NCBI GenBank assembly: GCA_964460465.1
Contig: CAYWSB010000010.1
Location: forward strand, 1-64,000
Length of the DNA: 64,000 bases
From: SLRI01 sp964460465
GTDB lineage: Bacteria > Pseudomonadota > Alphaproteobacteria > Geminicoccales > Geminicoccaceae
Direction: 5' to 3'
Below are positions 38,811-47,487 of this stretch, in pieces. Below the pieces are notes generated by a model. It searched no databases. It was given only the letters and a program-made list of their open reading frames with translations, and was not told the DNA's origin. How positions within the stretch are numbered: the first letter of the stretch is position 1; every line of letters begins with the position of its first letter. The position numbers and the translations under genes are program-made.

Positions 38811-40360
38811 CGGGCGGCCTCCGGCTGCCACGGCTCGAGGCCGTCGAGAAAGGCCCTGGCGTCACGGACGACGGCCGCCTTGCGGTCGTCGTCCATGCGG
38901 TCCAGGGTCTTGAGGATCGGGCCCATGCGCGGGTTGCGGCGCAACCGTTTCTCGTTCTCGATCATGAAGTTCCAGTAGAGGTAGTTGAACGGGCAGGCAT
39001 CGGGTCCGAGCTTCTGTTTCACGTCGTAGCGGCAACGGCCGCAGAAATCCGACATCCGGTCGATGTAGCTGCCAGAGGCGGCGTAGGGCTTCGAGCCGAG
39101 GAAACCGCCGTCGGCATGCATCACCATACCCAGCGTGTTGGGGAGCTCGACCCATTCGAAGGCGTCGGCGTAGACGGCGAGGTACCAGGCACAGATCTCC
39201 TCCGGGATCACCCCGGCGAGGAGCGCGAAGTTGCCGGTGACCATCAGCCGCTGGATGTGGTGCGAGAGGGCTTCCCGACGGGTCTGGCCGAGCGCGTGCG
39301 CCATGCAGCGCATGTCGGTCTCGCCGGTCCAGTAGAAGGCGGGGAGGTGGCGCCGGTTGCCGAGGGCGTTGAGGGCGGCGTAATCGGGCATCCTGAGCCA
39401 GTAGATGCCGCGGACATATTCCCGCCAGCCGAGGATCTGGCGGATGAAGCCCTCGACGCTGTTGAGCGGCAGGTCCCGCTTCGCGTTGGCGTCGAGCACG
39501 GCCTCGCAGACCTCGCGCGGCGTCAGGAGGCCGCAATTGAGGTAGTGCGACAGGCCCGAGTGGAAGAGCCAGTCCTCGCCGTCGAGCATGGCGTCCTGAT
39601 GGGCGCCGAAGTCGGCCAGGGCCGTGCGGACGAAATGGGCGAGGGCGCGGCGGGCGTCGGCGGCGGTGACCGCGAACCAGAAGGGATCGAGGTCGCCGAA
39701 GCGGTCGGCGAAGCGGCCGCGGACGAGCTCAAGCACCGCGGTCGTCACGGCATCGGGGGCAAACCGCATCGGCCGCGGAAAGATGGTCCCGGGCTTCGCC
39801 GGCTGGCGGTTGTCGGCGTCGAAGTTCCACCGGCCACCCAGGGGCTCGCCGTCGTCGTCCATCAGCCAGCCGGTGCGCGCTCGCATCCAGCGGTAGAAGT
39901 GCTCCATCCGCAGCTGCTTCTTGCCCGCCGCCCAGCGGGCAAACTCCTCGGTCGAGCACAGGAAGCGGTCGTCGGGGCGAACCTCGACGGGCAGGCCGAG
40001 TGCCGTCGGCCAGCCGCGGATATCGGCCAGCACCCGGTATTCGCCGGGCTCGGTGACGATCACCCGGTCCGGCGCGAGGTCACGCACGGCGCGCGCCACC
40101 TCGCCCCGGAATTCGCCGGTGCTGGCCGGATCGTCGAGGGTGACGTAGCGCACGCGCACCCCCTCGGCTTGCAGCGCCGCCGCGAAGTGGCGCATCCCCG
40201 AGAAGAGAAAGGCGATTTTCTTCGGATGGTGCGGCACGTGGTCGGTCTCGGCGGCGACCTCGACCATCAGCACCGTGTCGTGCACCAGGTCGAGGTCGGC
40301 GAGGGCCGAGAGCGTGCGGGTCAGCTGGTCGGCGAACAGGAAGCGGAGGCAGCCGGTCAA
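38807..40360 (-). CDS. Cryptochrome/photolyase of the FeS-BCP ((6-4) photolyase) group
   Basis: 517 residues. The N-terminal antenna domain starts FLFADQLT. The C-terminal FAD domain includes GFIRQILGWREYVRG and GNFALLAGVIPEEIC. Four cysteines positioned as in [4Fe-4S] bacterial cryptochrome/photolyases are visible: one in DMRCMAHAL and three in FCGRC...DACPFNY. These enzymes repair (6-4) photoproducts or act in blue-light signalling (PhrB of Agrobacterium, CryB of Rhodobacter). It overlaps DUF6134 upstream and SDR downstream by four bases each. Confidence 0.94.
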   Translation of the reverse strand: MTGCLRFLFADQLTRTLSALADLDLVHDTVLMVEVAAETDHVPHHPKKIAFLFSGMRHFAAALQAEGVRVRYVTLDDPASTGEFRGEVARAVRDLAPDRVIVTEPGEYRVLADIRGWPTALGLPVEVRPDDRFLCSTEEFARWAAGKKQLRMEHFYRWMRARTGWLMDDDGEPLGGRWNFDADNRQPAKPGTIFPRPMRFAPDAVTTAVLELVRGRFADRFGDLDPFWFAVTAADARRALAHFVRTALADFGAHQDAMLDGEDWLFHSGLSHYLNCGLLTPREVCEAVLDANAKRDLPLNSVEGFIRQILGWREYVRGIYWLRMPDYAALNALGNRRHLPAFYWTGETDMRCMAHALGQTRREALSHHIQRLMVTGNFALLAGVIPEEICAWYLAVYADAFEWVELPNTLGMVMHADGGFLGSKPYAASGSYIDRMSDFCGRCRYDVKQKLGPDACPFNYLYWNFMIENEKRLRRNPRMGPILKTLDRMDDDRKAAVVRDARAFLDGLEPWQPEAAR

Positions 40361-41076
40361 GTGCTGCTCGGCTCGCCCGGCCGGAACGAGAGGAACTCGT
40401 AGGCGCGGGCGTCGGTGAGGCGGTAGTCGATGCGCGAGCCGTCCGAGGCGTCGAAGGCCAGGCTGACCCAGCGATCGTCGTGATACCAGAGGTCGACATC
40501 GAGATCGCCGCGCACCTTGAAGCGCCTGGCCTCGATCATCCGCCCGGCGGACTCGATCGTCTGGCTGCCGTCGGCGGTGACGGCGCCGGCCACGATCCGC
40601 CCGTTCTGGGTGTCGATCCAGCTGTCGCGCCGCATGAAATTGCGATGCCAGTAGGAGGTCGGGAGGAGCTCGGCCGGGGCGGTCAGCCGACCGCTGCTGC
40701 CGGCGATCACCAGTGCCTCGCCGTCGCGCCGGGTCTCGACGCTGTGGCGGGTGCCGTTGTCATTGGTGCGGCTCCGGAAGCCCAACAGGCTGCCGGCCTC
40801 CCACTCTTCGCGATTGCGGTGCTCGTAGCGGTAAAGGGTGACGAAGGCGAGGCGGACCCTGAGCTCGATGTCGATGTCCACGGTCAGGCGCTCGCCGTCC
40901 TGGCGGAAGGTCAGCACATGGTAGCCGATCTCGCTGCCGTTGCGCCGCACCTCGAAGCGCAAGTCGCCGCTCGTGTCGCTCGCCACCGCCCGTCCCGTCC
41001 CGCCTGCCGTTCCCAAGAGCGCAGCTCCCGCCATGACGGCGCCACCGCGCAGCAAAACCTGCCGCCGTTGCAGCAT
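40357..41076 (-). CDS. DUF6134-like exported protein, first gene of the photolyase operon
   Basis: 239 residues. A Tat-like signal QRRQVLLRGGAVMAGAALLG precedes a beta-rich domain (LRFEVRRNGSEIGYHVL, later FKVRGDLDVDLWYHDD and WVSLAFDASDGSRIDY). I believe it belongs to the DUF6134 family; the function is unknown. The start follows GGAGGGG. An ECF-type promoter ends 26 bases upstream, and its stop overlaps the photolyase start. The placement suggests a periplasmic part in the light or oxidative response. Confidence 0.75.
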   Translation of the reverse strand: MLQRRQVLLRGGAVMAGAALLGTAGGTGRAVASDTSGDLRFEVRRNGSEIGYHVLTFRQDGERLTVDIDIELRVRLAFVTLYRYEHRNREEWEAGSLLGFRSRTNDNGTRHSVETRRDGEALVIAGSSGRLTAPAELLPTSYWHRNFMRRDSWIDTQNGRIVAGAVTADGSQTIESAGRMIEARRFKVRGDLDVDLWYHDDRWVSLAFDASDGSRIDYRLTDARAYEFLSFRPGEPSST

Positions 41077-41101
41077 GCTCGATCCCCTCCGTTGCCCACT
41101 C

Positions 41102-41131
41102 GACTTACGCAAGCGGGCCGCGGCGGGATCA
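41102..41131 (-). promoter_or_regulatory. Candidate ECF (RpoE/ChrR-type) promoter of the photolyase operon
   Basis: Minus strand: TGATCC (41126-41131), an 18-base spacer and TAAGTC (41102-41107), 26 bases ahead of the DUF6134 start. It fits the RpoE singlet-oxygen consensus (TGATCC with TAAGA-like -10) and has the same spacing as the element at 31997-32026. The -35 begins with the TGA stop codon of the upstream ribokinase gene. Confidence 0.7.
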
Positions 41132-42043
41132 GTCGAGCGATGTGGGCGGCGCCAGATCGCCGAGCCGGGCCTCGATCTCGGCGGCGCGCGGCTGGGCCGA
41201 CTGGGCCCCAACGGCGAGGCAGGCGAGCCCGGCGCCGATGCTGGCCCGATGCAGCGCCTCGGGCATCGACCGGCCGGCATCGAGGCCGGCGGCAAGGACG
41301 CCGACGAAGGCGTCGCCCGCACCGGTGGTGTCCACGGGCCGGATCTTCAGGCTGCCGACCTGCCAGCCACCCTCGGGGCCGACGGCGATGGCCCCGGCGG
41401 CCCCCAGGGTGACGACGCAGGTCAGGTGGTGCTGGGCGGCCAGCCGGCGGGCGAGGTCGAGGGGCTCGCCCTCGGTGGTGCCGGCCGCCATCTGCGCCTC
41501 GATCTCGTTGACGACGAGGACGTCGAGCGTGTCCAGGACGGCAGGCTCCAGCGGCCCGGCGGGTGCCAGGTTGAGGATGGTGCGAGCCCCTGCGGCCTTG
41601 CCGCGGGTCAGGATGGCAGCGGTCTCGCTCATCCGGATCTCGTTCTGGCAGAGAAGGGTGGCGGCGGGTCCCAGGAGGTCATCCGGCACCTGGCCGGCAT
41701 TGGTGTCGAGATTGGCGCCGGAGGCCACGATGATGGCATTCTCGCCGGTCTCGTCGACGCCGATCACGGCAATGGCGGTGGGCCGCTGCGAAACCGCCAG
41801 ACGGGTGCAGTCGATGCCGGCCTCGACCAGGATGGCGCGGACGATGGGCCCATAGGCGTCGTCGCCGAGATGGCCGATGAAGTGGGTGACGGCCCCGGCC
41901 TTGGCGGCGGCCGCGGCCTGGTTCGAGCCCTTGCCGCCGGGGGCCATGGTGTAGCCCGGGCAGAGCACGGTCTCGCCCGGTGCCGGCAGCTTCTTCACCT
42001 TGAACAGGAGATCGGCGTTGACCGAGCCCAGGATCACCAGCAT
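41129..42043 (-). CDS. rbsK: Ribokinase-like PfkB-family sugar kinase
   Basis: 304 residues. LVILGSVNADLLFKV opens the protein, APGGKGSNQAAAAAKAG is the first PfkB signature, and PVDTTGAGDAFVGVLAAGL contains the catalytic Asp and anion hole. It phosphorylates ribose or a related sugar at C5. No ribose transporter is adjacent, so another pentose or nucleoside-derived sugar is possible. The stop codon forms part of the downstream ECF promoter. Confidence 0.9.
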   Translation of the reverse strand: MLVILGSVNADLLFKVKKLPAPGETVLCPGYTMAPGGKGSNQAAAAAKAGAVTHFIGHLGDDAYGPIVRAILVEAGIDCTRLAVSQRPTAIAVIGVDETGENAIIVASGANLDTNAGQVPDDLLGPAATLLCQNEIRMSETAAILTRGKAAGARTILNLAPAGPLEPAVLDTLDVLVVNEIEAQMAAGTTEGEPLDLARRLAAQHHLTCVVTLGAAGAIAVGPEGGWQVGSLKIRPVDTTGAGDAFVGVLAAGLDAGRSMPEALHRASIGAGLACLAVGAQSAQPRAAEIEARLGDLAPPTSLD

Positions 42044-42153
42044 GCGAGCGTCCCCTTTCTGCCGCGCAAGGCCCCTGCGGCATGTCTCGGATCGTGTTGG
42101 TTGCCGGTATGCGGCGTCGGCTCGGTCCTGTCCAGAACGCGCGCGCCGGCCGG

Positions 42154-45102
42154 TCAGGCGGCCAGCTTTTGGACGAGCTCGGGCAGCGGCACCGGGCGGC
42201 CGAAGAGATAGCCCTGCGCCTCGTTGCAGTTGAGCTGGTCCAGGAAGGCCAGCTGGTCGGTCTCCTCGACGCCCTCGGCCGTCGTCTTCTTGGCCAGGGC
42301 CTCGCTCAGGTTGACGATCGCGCGGATGATCGCCTGCGCCCCCTTGTCGCGACCGGCGGCGTGGACGAAGGAACGGTCGATCTTGATCCGGTCGAAGGGA
42401 AAGCGGTTGATGTAGGCGAGCGAGGAGTAGCCGGTGCCGAAATCGTCGATCGAGAGGTGGACGCCGAGCTGGGCGAGCTCGGTCAGGCGGCGGCCGAGCA
42501 TCGGCAGGGACGGGTCGAGGAACAGGCTTTCGGTGATCTCCAGCTCGAGCCGCCCGGGCGCGATGCCGTGCGCGGCCAGCCTCGCCCGGATGAAGTCGAC
42601 GAAGCCGGGGTCACGCTTGAGCTGGACGACCGACACATTGATCGAGAGCCTGAGCCCGCTCGGGCGCAGCGCCGGGCCGGCGAGATCGGCCAGCGCCCTG
42701 GCGAGGACCCAGCGGCCGAGCTCGACGATCGAGCCGGTCTCCTCGGCCAGCCCGATGAACCGGCCGGGTGGCAGAAAGCCGTGCTCGGGGTGGCGCCAGC
42801 GGACAAGCGCCTCGATCCCCGCGGGCCGCCGCCGGGCGAGATCGATGCGCGGCTGGTAGTGGAGCTCGAGCTCGTCGCGCTCGATGCCCTGGCGCAGGGC
42901 AGCATCGAGCAGCAGGCCGCCGCCCTGCCCGCCGTCGAGGGCGGCGTCGAAATCGACCACCTGGTCGCGGCCGGCGCTCTTGGCCCGGTACATCGCGGCG
43001 TCGGCGCCGCGTAGCAGGTCCTCGGCTGCCTCGCCGTCGGTCGGAAAGCACGCGACACCGATGCTGGCCTTGACGGCGAGGCGCCGGCCATCGATGTGCA
43101 GCGGCTTGGCGAGGCATTGCCGGTAGCGCTCGAGGCCGGCCTCGATCTCCTGCCGGCAGCCGATATCCTCCAGCAGCAGCACGAACTCGTCGCCGCCGAT
43201 CCGGCCCACCGTGTCGGACGATCGGCCGATCGCCGCCAGCCGCCGCGCCACCTCGACCAGCACCGCGTCGCCGATGGCGTGGCCGAGCGCGTCGTTGATG
43301 CTCTTCAGGCGGTCGATGTCCAGCGAGGCGACCCCGACGAGGCGGCCATGGCGGCGGGCACGCTCGATCGCGCTGCTCAGCCGGTCGAGCAGGAGATGCC
43401 GGTTGGGCAGCCTCGTGAGCCCGTCATGGGTCGCGCGGAAGGCGACCTCGTCGAGGAGGCGCTGCTCGTCGGTGATGTCGTTGAGGGCGATGACGTGGCC
43501 GCGGCGCCGCGCATCGCCACGCCGGCGGACCACGGCCTTGACGATCCGCCGGCTGCCGTCGGCGGCGGTCAACGGCAGCGCCAGCCATTCATCGGCGCCG
43601 ATGCCGTCGAGCCGGCCGCCGGCCGCGAACCGGATCCGCTGGTCGAGCCCGTCGCCATTGTTGCGGCGCACGCGCTGCAGCAGCCGGGCAAGCTCCGGCG
43701 CGGCACCACTCAGCGCCTCGCCGACGAGCTTGCCCTGCGGCCGGGCGAGCAGCCGCTCGGCCGCCGGGTTGGCGTAGTCGACCCGATCGCCGGGATCGGT
43801 GGTGGTCAGCACCGCGTCGGCGACTTCGGCCAATGCGGCGTGGGCGAGCCGCCGCTGCTGCCGTGCGCGGCGCAGGCGAAGCGCAACCAGCACGAGCTGG
43901 GTGGCGCAGAGCAGGCCGAAGCCGGCGAGGATGGCGCTCGCGAACGGCAGCACCAGCTGCCAGTGGAAGAAGGCGGCGAGGCCGATGGCCAGCGGCGGCA
44001 AAGGGGCGGCGGCCAGCGTCACCCGGCGGGCGACCGCTCCGGCACCGAGCAGGCCGGCCGCCAGCCAGGGTAGCAGGGTCAGGCCGGCCAGCAGCGCCGC
44101 CACGAGGTCCGGCTGCTGCACCCGCTCGAGTGTCTGTCCACGGAGCAGCGCCTGCACGGCGAAAGCGTTGAAATAGAGCGGCGGGGCCAGGCTCGTCGCC
44201 GCGGCCGGGCCGATATCGACCCAGGCCTGCAGGCCCCGTGCCGTAGCGCCGACCACGACCACGGTGCCCGCGAGATCGGAGCGCGGTGGCTCCCGCAGGA
44301 CATCCCGGGCGGAGACGTGGTCGAGCCCTGTCGTGCTCCGCGGGACGGGGATCAGCACCCCCGCCTCGGCAACCCAGTCGAGGCCGCGCGGCAGCGGTGC
44401 CGCAATGTCAGCCATGGCCGCCGCGTCCGGCAGCGCGGCATCGGCGCTGCCCGATCGCGCGACCGCTGCCACGGCTGCGGCGAAGGCCGGCCAATAGGCG
44501 TCGCCAACGCCGGCACGAAGCGACAGCCGGCGCAGTCGGCCGTCCGGATCCGGGCCGAGATGGCCGTGGCCCAACGCTGCTGCCGCCTCTGGCAGGCTGC
44601 CGAAGGGCAGGATCTCGACGGGCGGCGAGGGATAGGCCGGCAGCTCGGCGATGACCGGCAGGACCACGGTGCCGGCGCCGGCCACCGCCCGGGTCAAGAG
44701 CGCATCACCCTCCAGATCGCCCGCAGCCGGCTCGGCGAACAGCACGTCGTAGCCGATCACCGCCGGGCCCGCCGCTGCCAGCCGGTCGATGAGCTCGGCA
44801 TGCAGCCGGCGCGGCCAGGGCCAGCGGCCGAGCTCCTCCAGGCTCTGCTGGTCGATCTCGACGACGACCACCGCGGGCGCGCCGGGCGCCTCCGCGACAA
44901 ATGGCGCCAGCCGGTCGAATGCCCAGAGATCAAGCCGTTCGCCGAGACCCAGCCGCTGCACGGCGACAGCGGCAGCGAGCGCGAGGGACAGGAGCGCCAG
45001 GGCGAAGCACCGTGGCAGACCCCGCCCGCGACGCAAGGCTAGGCGCCCGACCCGGCCGCGCCAGCCACGGCGTCGACGCGTGCGACGGTTGGCCGGCGAC
45101 AA
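42154..45102 (-). CDS. CHASE2-PAS-GGDEF-EAL c-di-GMP signalling protein
   Basis: 982 residues. Order: one N-terminal helix, a periplasmic CHASE2 sensor (about 55-330), three membrane helices, a PAS-like segment (about 440-550), GGDEF (about 565-725) and EAL (about 730-980). The cyclase motif RIGGDEFVLLL is intact, and RSSD five residues upstream is an inhibitory I-site. The phosphodiesterase residues are intact too (EALVRWRHP, EITES, SIDDFGTGYSS, AEGVEE). Both activities are possible. It follows a LysM-FecR gene by 53 bp, a recurrent partnership. It starts at TTG. Confidence 0.92.
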   Translation of the reverse strand: MSPANRRTRRRRGWRGRVGRLALRRGRGLPRCFALALLSLALAAAVAVQRLGLGERLDLWAFDRLAPFVAEAPGAPAVVVVEIDQQSLEELGRWPWPRRLHAELIDRLAAAGPAVIGYDVLFAEPAAGDLEGDALLTRAVAGAGTVVLPVIAELPAYPSPPVEILPFGSLPEAAAALGHGHLGPDPDGRLRRLSLRAGVGDAYWPAFAAAVAAVARSGSADAALPDAAAMADIAAPLPRGLDWVAEAGVLIPVPRSTTGLDHVSARDVLREPPRSDLAGTVVVVGATARGLQAWVDIGPAAATSLAPPLYFNAFAVQALLRGQTLERVQQPDLVAALLAGLTLLPWLAAGLLGAGAVARRVTLAAAPLPPLAIGLAAFFHWQLVLPFASAILAGFGLLCATQLVLVALRLRRARQQRRLAHAALAEVADAVLTTTDPGDRVDYANPAAERLLARPQGKLVGEALSGAAPELARLLQRVRRNNGDGLDQRIRFAAGGRLDGIGADEWLALPLTAADGSRRIVKAVVRRRGDARRRGHVIALNDITDEQRLLDEVAFRATHDGLTRLPNRHLLLDRLSSAIERARRHGRLVGVASLDIDRLKSINDALGHAIGDAVLVEVARRLAAIGRSSDTVGRIGGDEFVLLLEDIGCRQEIEAGLERYRQCLAKPLHIDGRRLAVKASIGVACFPTDGEAAEDLLRGADAAMYRAKSAGRDQVVDFDAALDGGQGGGLLLDAALRQGIERDELELHYQPRIDLARRRPAGIEALVRWRHPEHGFLPPGRFIGLAEETGSIVELGRWVLARALADLAGPALRPSGLRLSINVSVVQLKRDPGFVDFIRARLAAHGIAPGRLELEITESLFLDPSLPMLGRRLTELAQLGVHLSIDDFGTGYSSLAYINRFPFDRIKIDRSFVHAAGRDKGAQAIIRAIVNLSEALAKKTTAEGVEETDQLAFLDQLNCNEAQGYLFGRPVPLPELVQKLAA

Positions 45103-45155
45103 CGCCGGGCCTCGACCGTCATCCGTGATTCGAGCACCACGGCGCGCCTTTCAAG

Positions 45156-46826
45156 CTAGAGCAACAGCAGCATGAGAGCGAAGGGGACGAGAAGCACCGG
45201 CCACCATTTGGCCGGCGGAACGGTGATCCGCTGCGGCGTGCCGAACTCGGCGACGTAGCCGTCCGCCTCGATGACCTGCGCCCGAAACCAGTAGTCGCCG
45301 GGCAGCAGACCCGGCACCACCAGCTCGGGCGAGGACTGGGTCCGATCGGCGAGCACCTCGCCAAAAGCCGGGTCGCTGGCGATCTGGAAACGCACGCTCT
45401 GCCCGGGCTCGAGGGCGCTGAGGCGAATGGTGAGCCGGCCGCGCTCGGTCTCCAGCTCGTCGATGGTGGGATCGGCGGGTGGCGCCACGACCTCGAAGCT
45501 CTGCACGTCGCCCCATGGGCCCCGCCTGCCGTCGCCGTCGATGGTGCCGACGCGCCAGTGCCAGGTGCCGAGCGACAGGGGTTCGGCGGGTGTGAAGCCG
45601 GGGCTGGTGAGGGTGTCCGTGTCGACCAGCGGTTCGGCGAAATCCGGATCGGCCGCCAGGGCGAAGCGATAGCCGGCGGCGCCCAGGGGCTCGGTCCAGC
45701 CGAACTGCGGCAGGGGGTCACGCAGGCGGCCGTCGCGCTGCGGCGAAAGCGGTGCGGGCGGCTCCGGCCGCGCGTGCACATCGAGGCGCCAGACCAGGTC
45801 GCGGCCCTCGAGCCCGTCCGCCTCGATGCCGCGCAGCCGGGCGACGTAGCCGCCGTCGGGCAGCTCCAGGCGGGCGACGCCGCCGGCCGGCACCACCTGC
45901 TCGACGAGGATCTCCTGGCGGCCGTCATCGGCGGCGACGGCGAGGCGGAAGCGGTCGGCACCCGGCAGCGGCGGCATCGGCAGGCGGAGTGGCAGCCGCT
46001 CCAGCCGTGGCGGCAGGTCATCCTCGGCCGGCGGCGCCAGGAGCAGGCGGGGTGGCGCCGGCGGCTCCCCCTGCCTGGTCACGGTGCCGAAGCCGGCCGG
46101 CACCCGCCGGACGGTGGCCAGCGCGCTGACGGCGACGGTGCCGGCCAGCACCTCGGTGGCGCTGCGCTCGGCCGCCTCGTCGAGCCCGATCCGCAGGTCG
46201 GTGCCGCGCACCGAGCTGACTGCCGGCGGGGTCCAGACCTCGAACAGCGAGCCGCTGCCGGCGGCCGGCTGCACGACCGTCTCGATCCTGCCACGCTCCA
46301 GTCGAAGCCTGGTGTCGACCATCCCGGTGCCGCGATAGCGCGACAGCCGGTCGAGAACGAGTTCGGCCGCGGCACCGAGCAGGACCTCCGAGCCGTCGGC
46401 GAAGCGGACAACGGCGCTGCCGGTCTGGCCGGTGATCAGCCGATCGTCGATGCGCAGCTCCTCGCCGGGCGCGGCCTGACGGAGCTCCCCGTCGCGCACC
46501 AGAGTGCAGTCGCCGAGGGCGCTGACCAGGGTCGCGGTGGCGGGCTCGAGGCGCAGGAGCCGCAGCGGGATGTTCAGCCGCGACCCGGGCGGGATGTTGC
46601 GCGGTTGCTCGATGCCGTTGATGGCCTGGATCTCGGTCCAGTTGCGCCAGTCGCTGAGGTAGCGGCGCGAGAGGTCCCAGATATTGTCGCCGGGCCGGAC
46701 GGTGTAGCGCCAGACGGCGTCATCGGCCGCGCCACACGCTGGCGCTGTGACGCCGAGGAGGGCGGCCAGCAGCAGGACATGGAGCCGCCTCGTCCGGGAG
46801 AGCGCGCGAACAACGGATGCCGTCAC
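45156..46826 (-). CDS. LysM and FecR domain envelope protein
   Basis: 556 residues: signal peptide (about 1-32), LysM peptidoglycan-binding module (YTVRPGDNIWDLSRRYL, ending near 90), FecR domain (about 125-215, with VRGTDLRIGLDE), long fibronectin-like repeats, and a final hydrophobic segment (WWPVLLVPFALMLLLL) that could anchor it in a membrane. FecR-LysM proteins are commonly encoded beside CHASE2 cyclases, so it may sense or pass an envelope signal to the downstream c-di-GMP enzyme. It starts at GTG with a weak ribosome site overlapped by a palindrome. Confidence 0.85.
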   Translation of the reverse strand: MTASVVRALSRTRRLHVLLLAALLGVTAPACGAADDAVWRYTVRPGDNIWDLSRRYLSDWRNWTEIQAINGIEQPRNIPPGSRLNIPLRLLRLEPATATLVSALGDCTLVRDGELRQAAPGEELRIDDRLITGQTGSAVVRFADGSEVLLGAAAELVLDRLSRYRGTGMVDTRLRLERGRIETVVQPAAGSGSLFEVWTPPAVSSVRGTDLRIGLDEAAERSATEVLAGTVAVSALATVRRVPAGFGTVTRQGEPPAPPRLLLAPPAEDDLPPRLERLPLRLPMPPLPGADRFRLAVAADDGRQEILVEQVVPAGGVARLELPDGGYVARLRGIEADGLEGRDLVWRLDVHARPEPPAPLSPQRDGRLRDPLPQFGWTEPLGAAGYRFALAADPDFAEPLVDTDTLTSPGFTPAEPLSLGTWHWRVGTIDGDGRRGPWGDVQSFEVVAPPADPTIDELETERGRLTIRLSALEPGQSVRFQIASDPAFGEVLADRTQSSPELVVPGLLPGDYWFRAQVIEADGYVAEFGTPQRITVPPAKWWPVLLVPFALMLLLL

Positions 46827-46830
46827 TGCT

Positions 46831-46851
46831 AATTCAACCTATAGTTGAATT
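46831..46851 (-). promoter_or_regulatory. Perfect palindrome at the start of the LysM-FecR gene
   Basis: AATTCAAC (46831-46838), CTATA, GTTGAATT (46844-46851): an 8-bp perfect inverted repeat five bases before the GTG start. It sits in an unusually AT-rich stretch (46827-46945) that presumably contains the promoter. It could be a repressor operator or an RNA hairpin covering the ribosome site. Confidence 0.5.
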
Positions 46852-46943
46852 TCCCTCAATCTTCATGCCTCAGTTTATTCGCTACAGAAGGTAAAATAAA
46901 GGCTTCGTTCTCTACTATTGATGTCAGATTCGACGGCACGGAC

Positions 46944-46973
46944 AAAAAGGGCGCCGGAGTGGCTCCGGCGCCC
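46944..46973 (-). terminator. Intrinsic terminator of rplM-rpsI
   Basis: Minus strand: an 11-bp perfect GC stem (46949-46959 with 46963-46973), a 3-base loop, then TTTTT (46944-46948). It ends 28 bases after the rpsI stop. It is the clearest terminator in the window. Confidence 0.92.
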
Positions 46974-47001
46974 GTCGGCTGCGTCCGATGGTGGCTTTGC
47001 G

Positions 47002-47487
47002 TCAGCGCTTGGAGAACTGGAAGCTCCGCCGCGCCTTGGCCTTGCCGTACTTCTTGCGCTCGACCTCGCGGGCGTCGCGGGTGAGGAAGCCGCCGTGCTT
47101 GAGCACGGGACGCAGGGCCGGATCGTAGTTGATGAGGGCGCGGGCCACGCCGTGCCGGACGGCTCCGGCCTGGCCCGAGAGGCCGCCGCCGGCGACGGTG
47201 CAGACGATGTCGTACTGCTGCAGGCGGTTGATCGAGGCGAGCGGCTGGTTGATCACCATCTGCTGGGTCGGCCGCGCGAAATAGGCGGGCATGTCCTTGC
47301 CGTTGACGGTAAACCGACCGCTGCCGGGCTTCACCCAGACCCGGGCCGCCGATTCCTTGCGGCGGCCGGTGGCGTAGGCACGACCGTACTTGTCGATCTT
47401 CGGCTGGGCGACCTCGACCTCCGGGGCGGCACCGAGGCCGGCCTTCAGCTTGTCGAGATCCCGAAAGGAGGTGACGGTTTCAGCCAT
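47002..47487 (-). CDS. rpsI: 30S ribosomal protein S9
   Basis: 161 residues. The N-terminal extension before GRAYATGRRKESAARVWVKPG is typical of alphaproteobacteria. The core contains GGGLSGQAGAVRHGVARAL and the protein ends in the conserved basic tail KARRSFQFSKR, whose Lys-Arg reaches the ribosomal P site. ATG 47487 overlaps the rplM coding end by eight bases. Confidence 0.97.
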   Translation of the reverse strand: MAETVTSFRDLDKLKAGLGAAPEVEVAQPKIDKYGRAYATGRRKESAARVWVKPGSGRFTVNGKDMPAYFARPTQQMVINQPLASINRLQQYDIVCTVAGGGLSGQAGAVRHGVARALINYDPALRPVLKHGGFLTRDAREVERKKYGKAKARRSFQFSKR

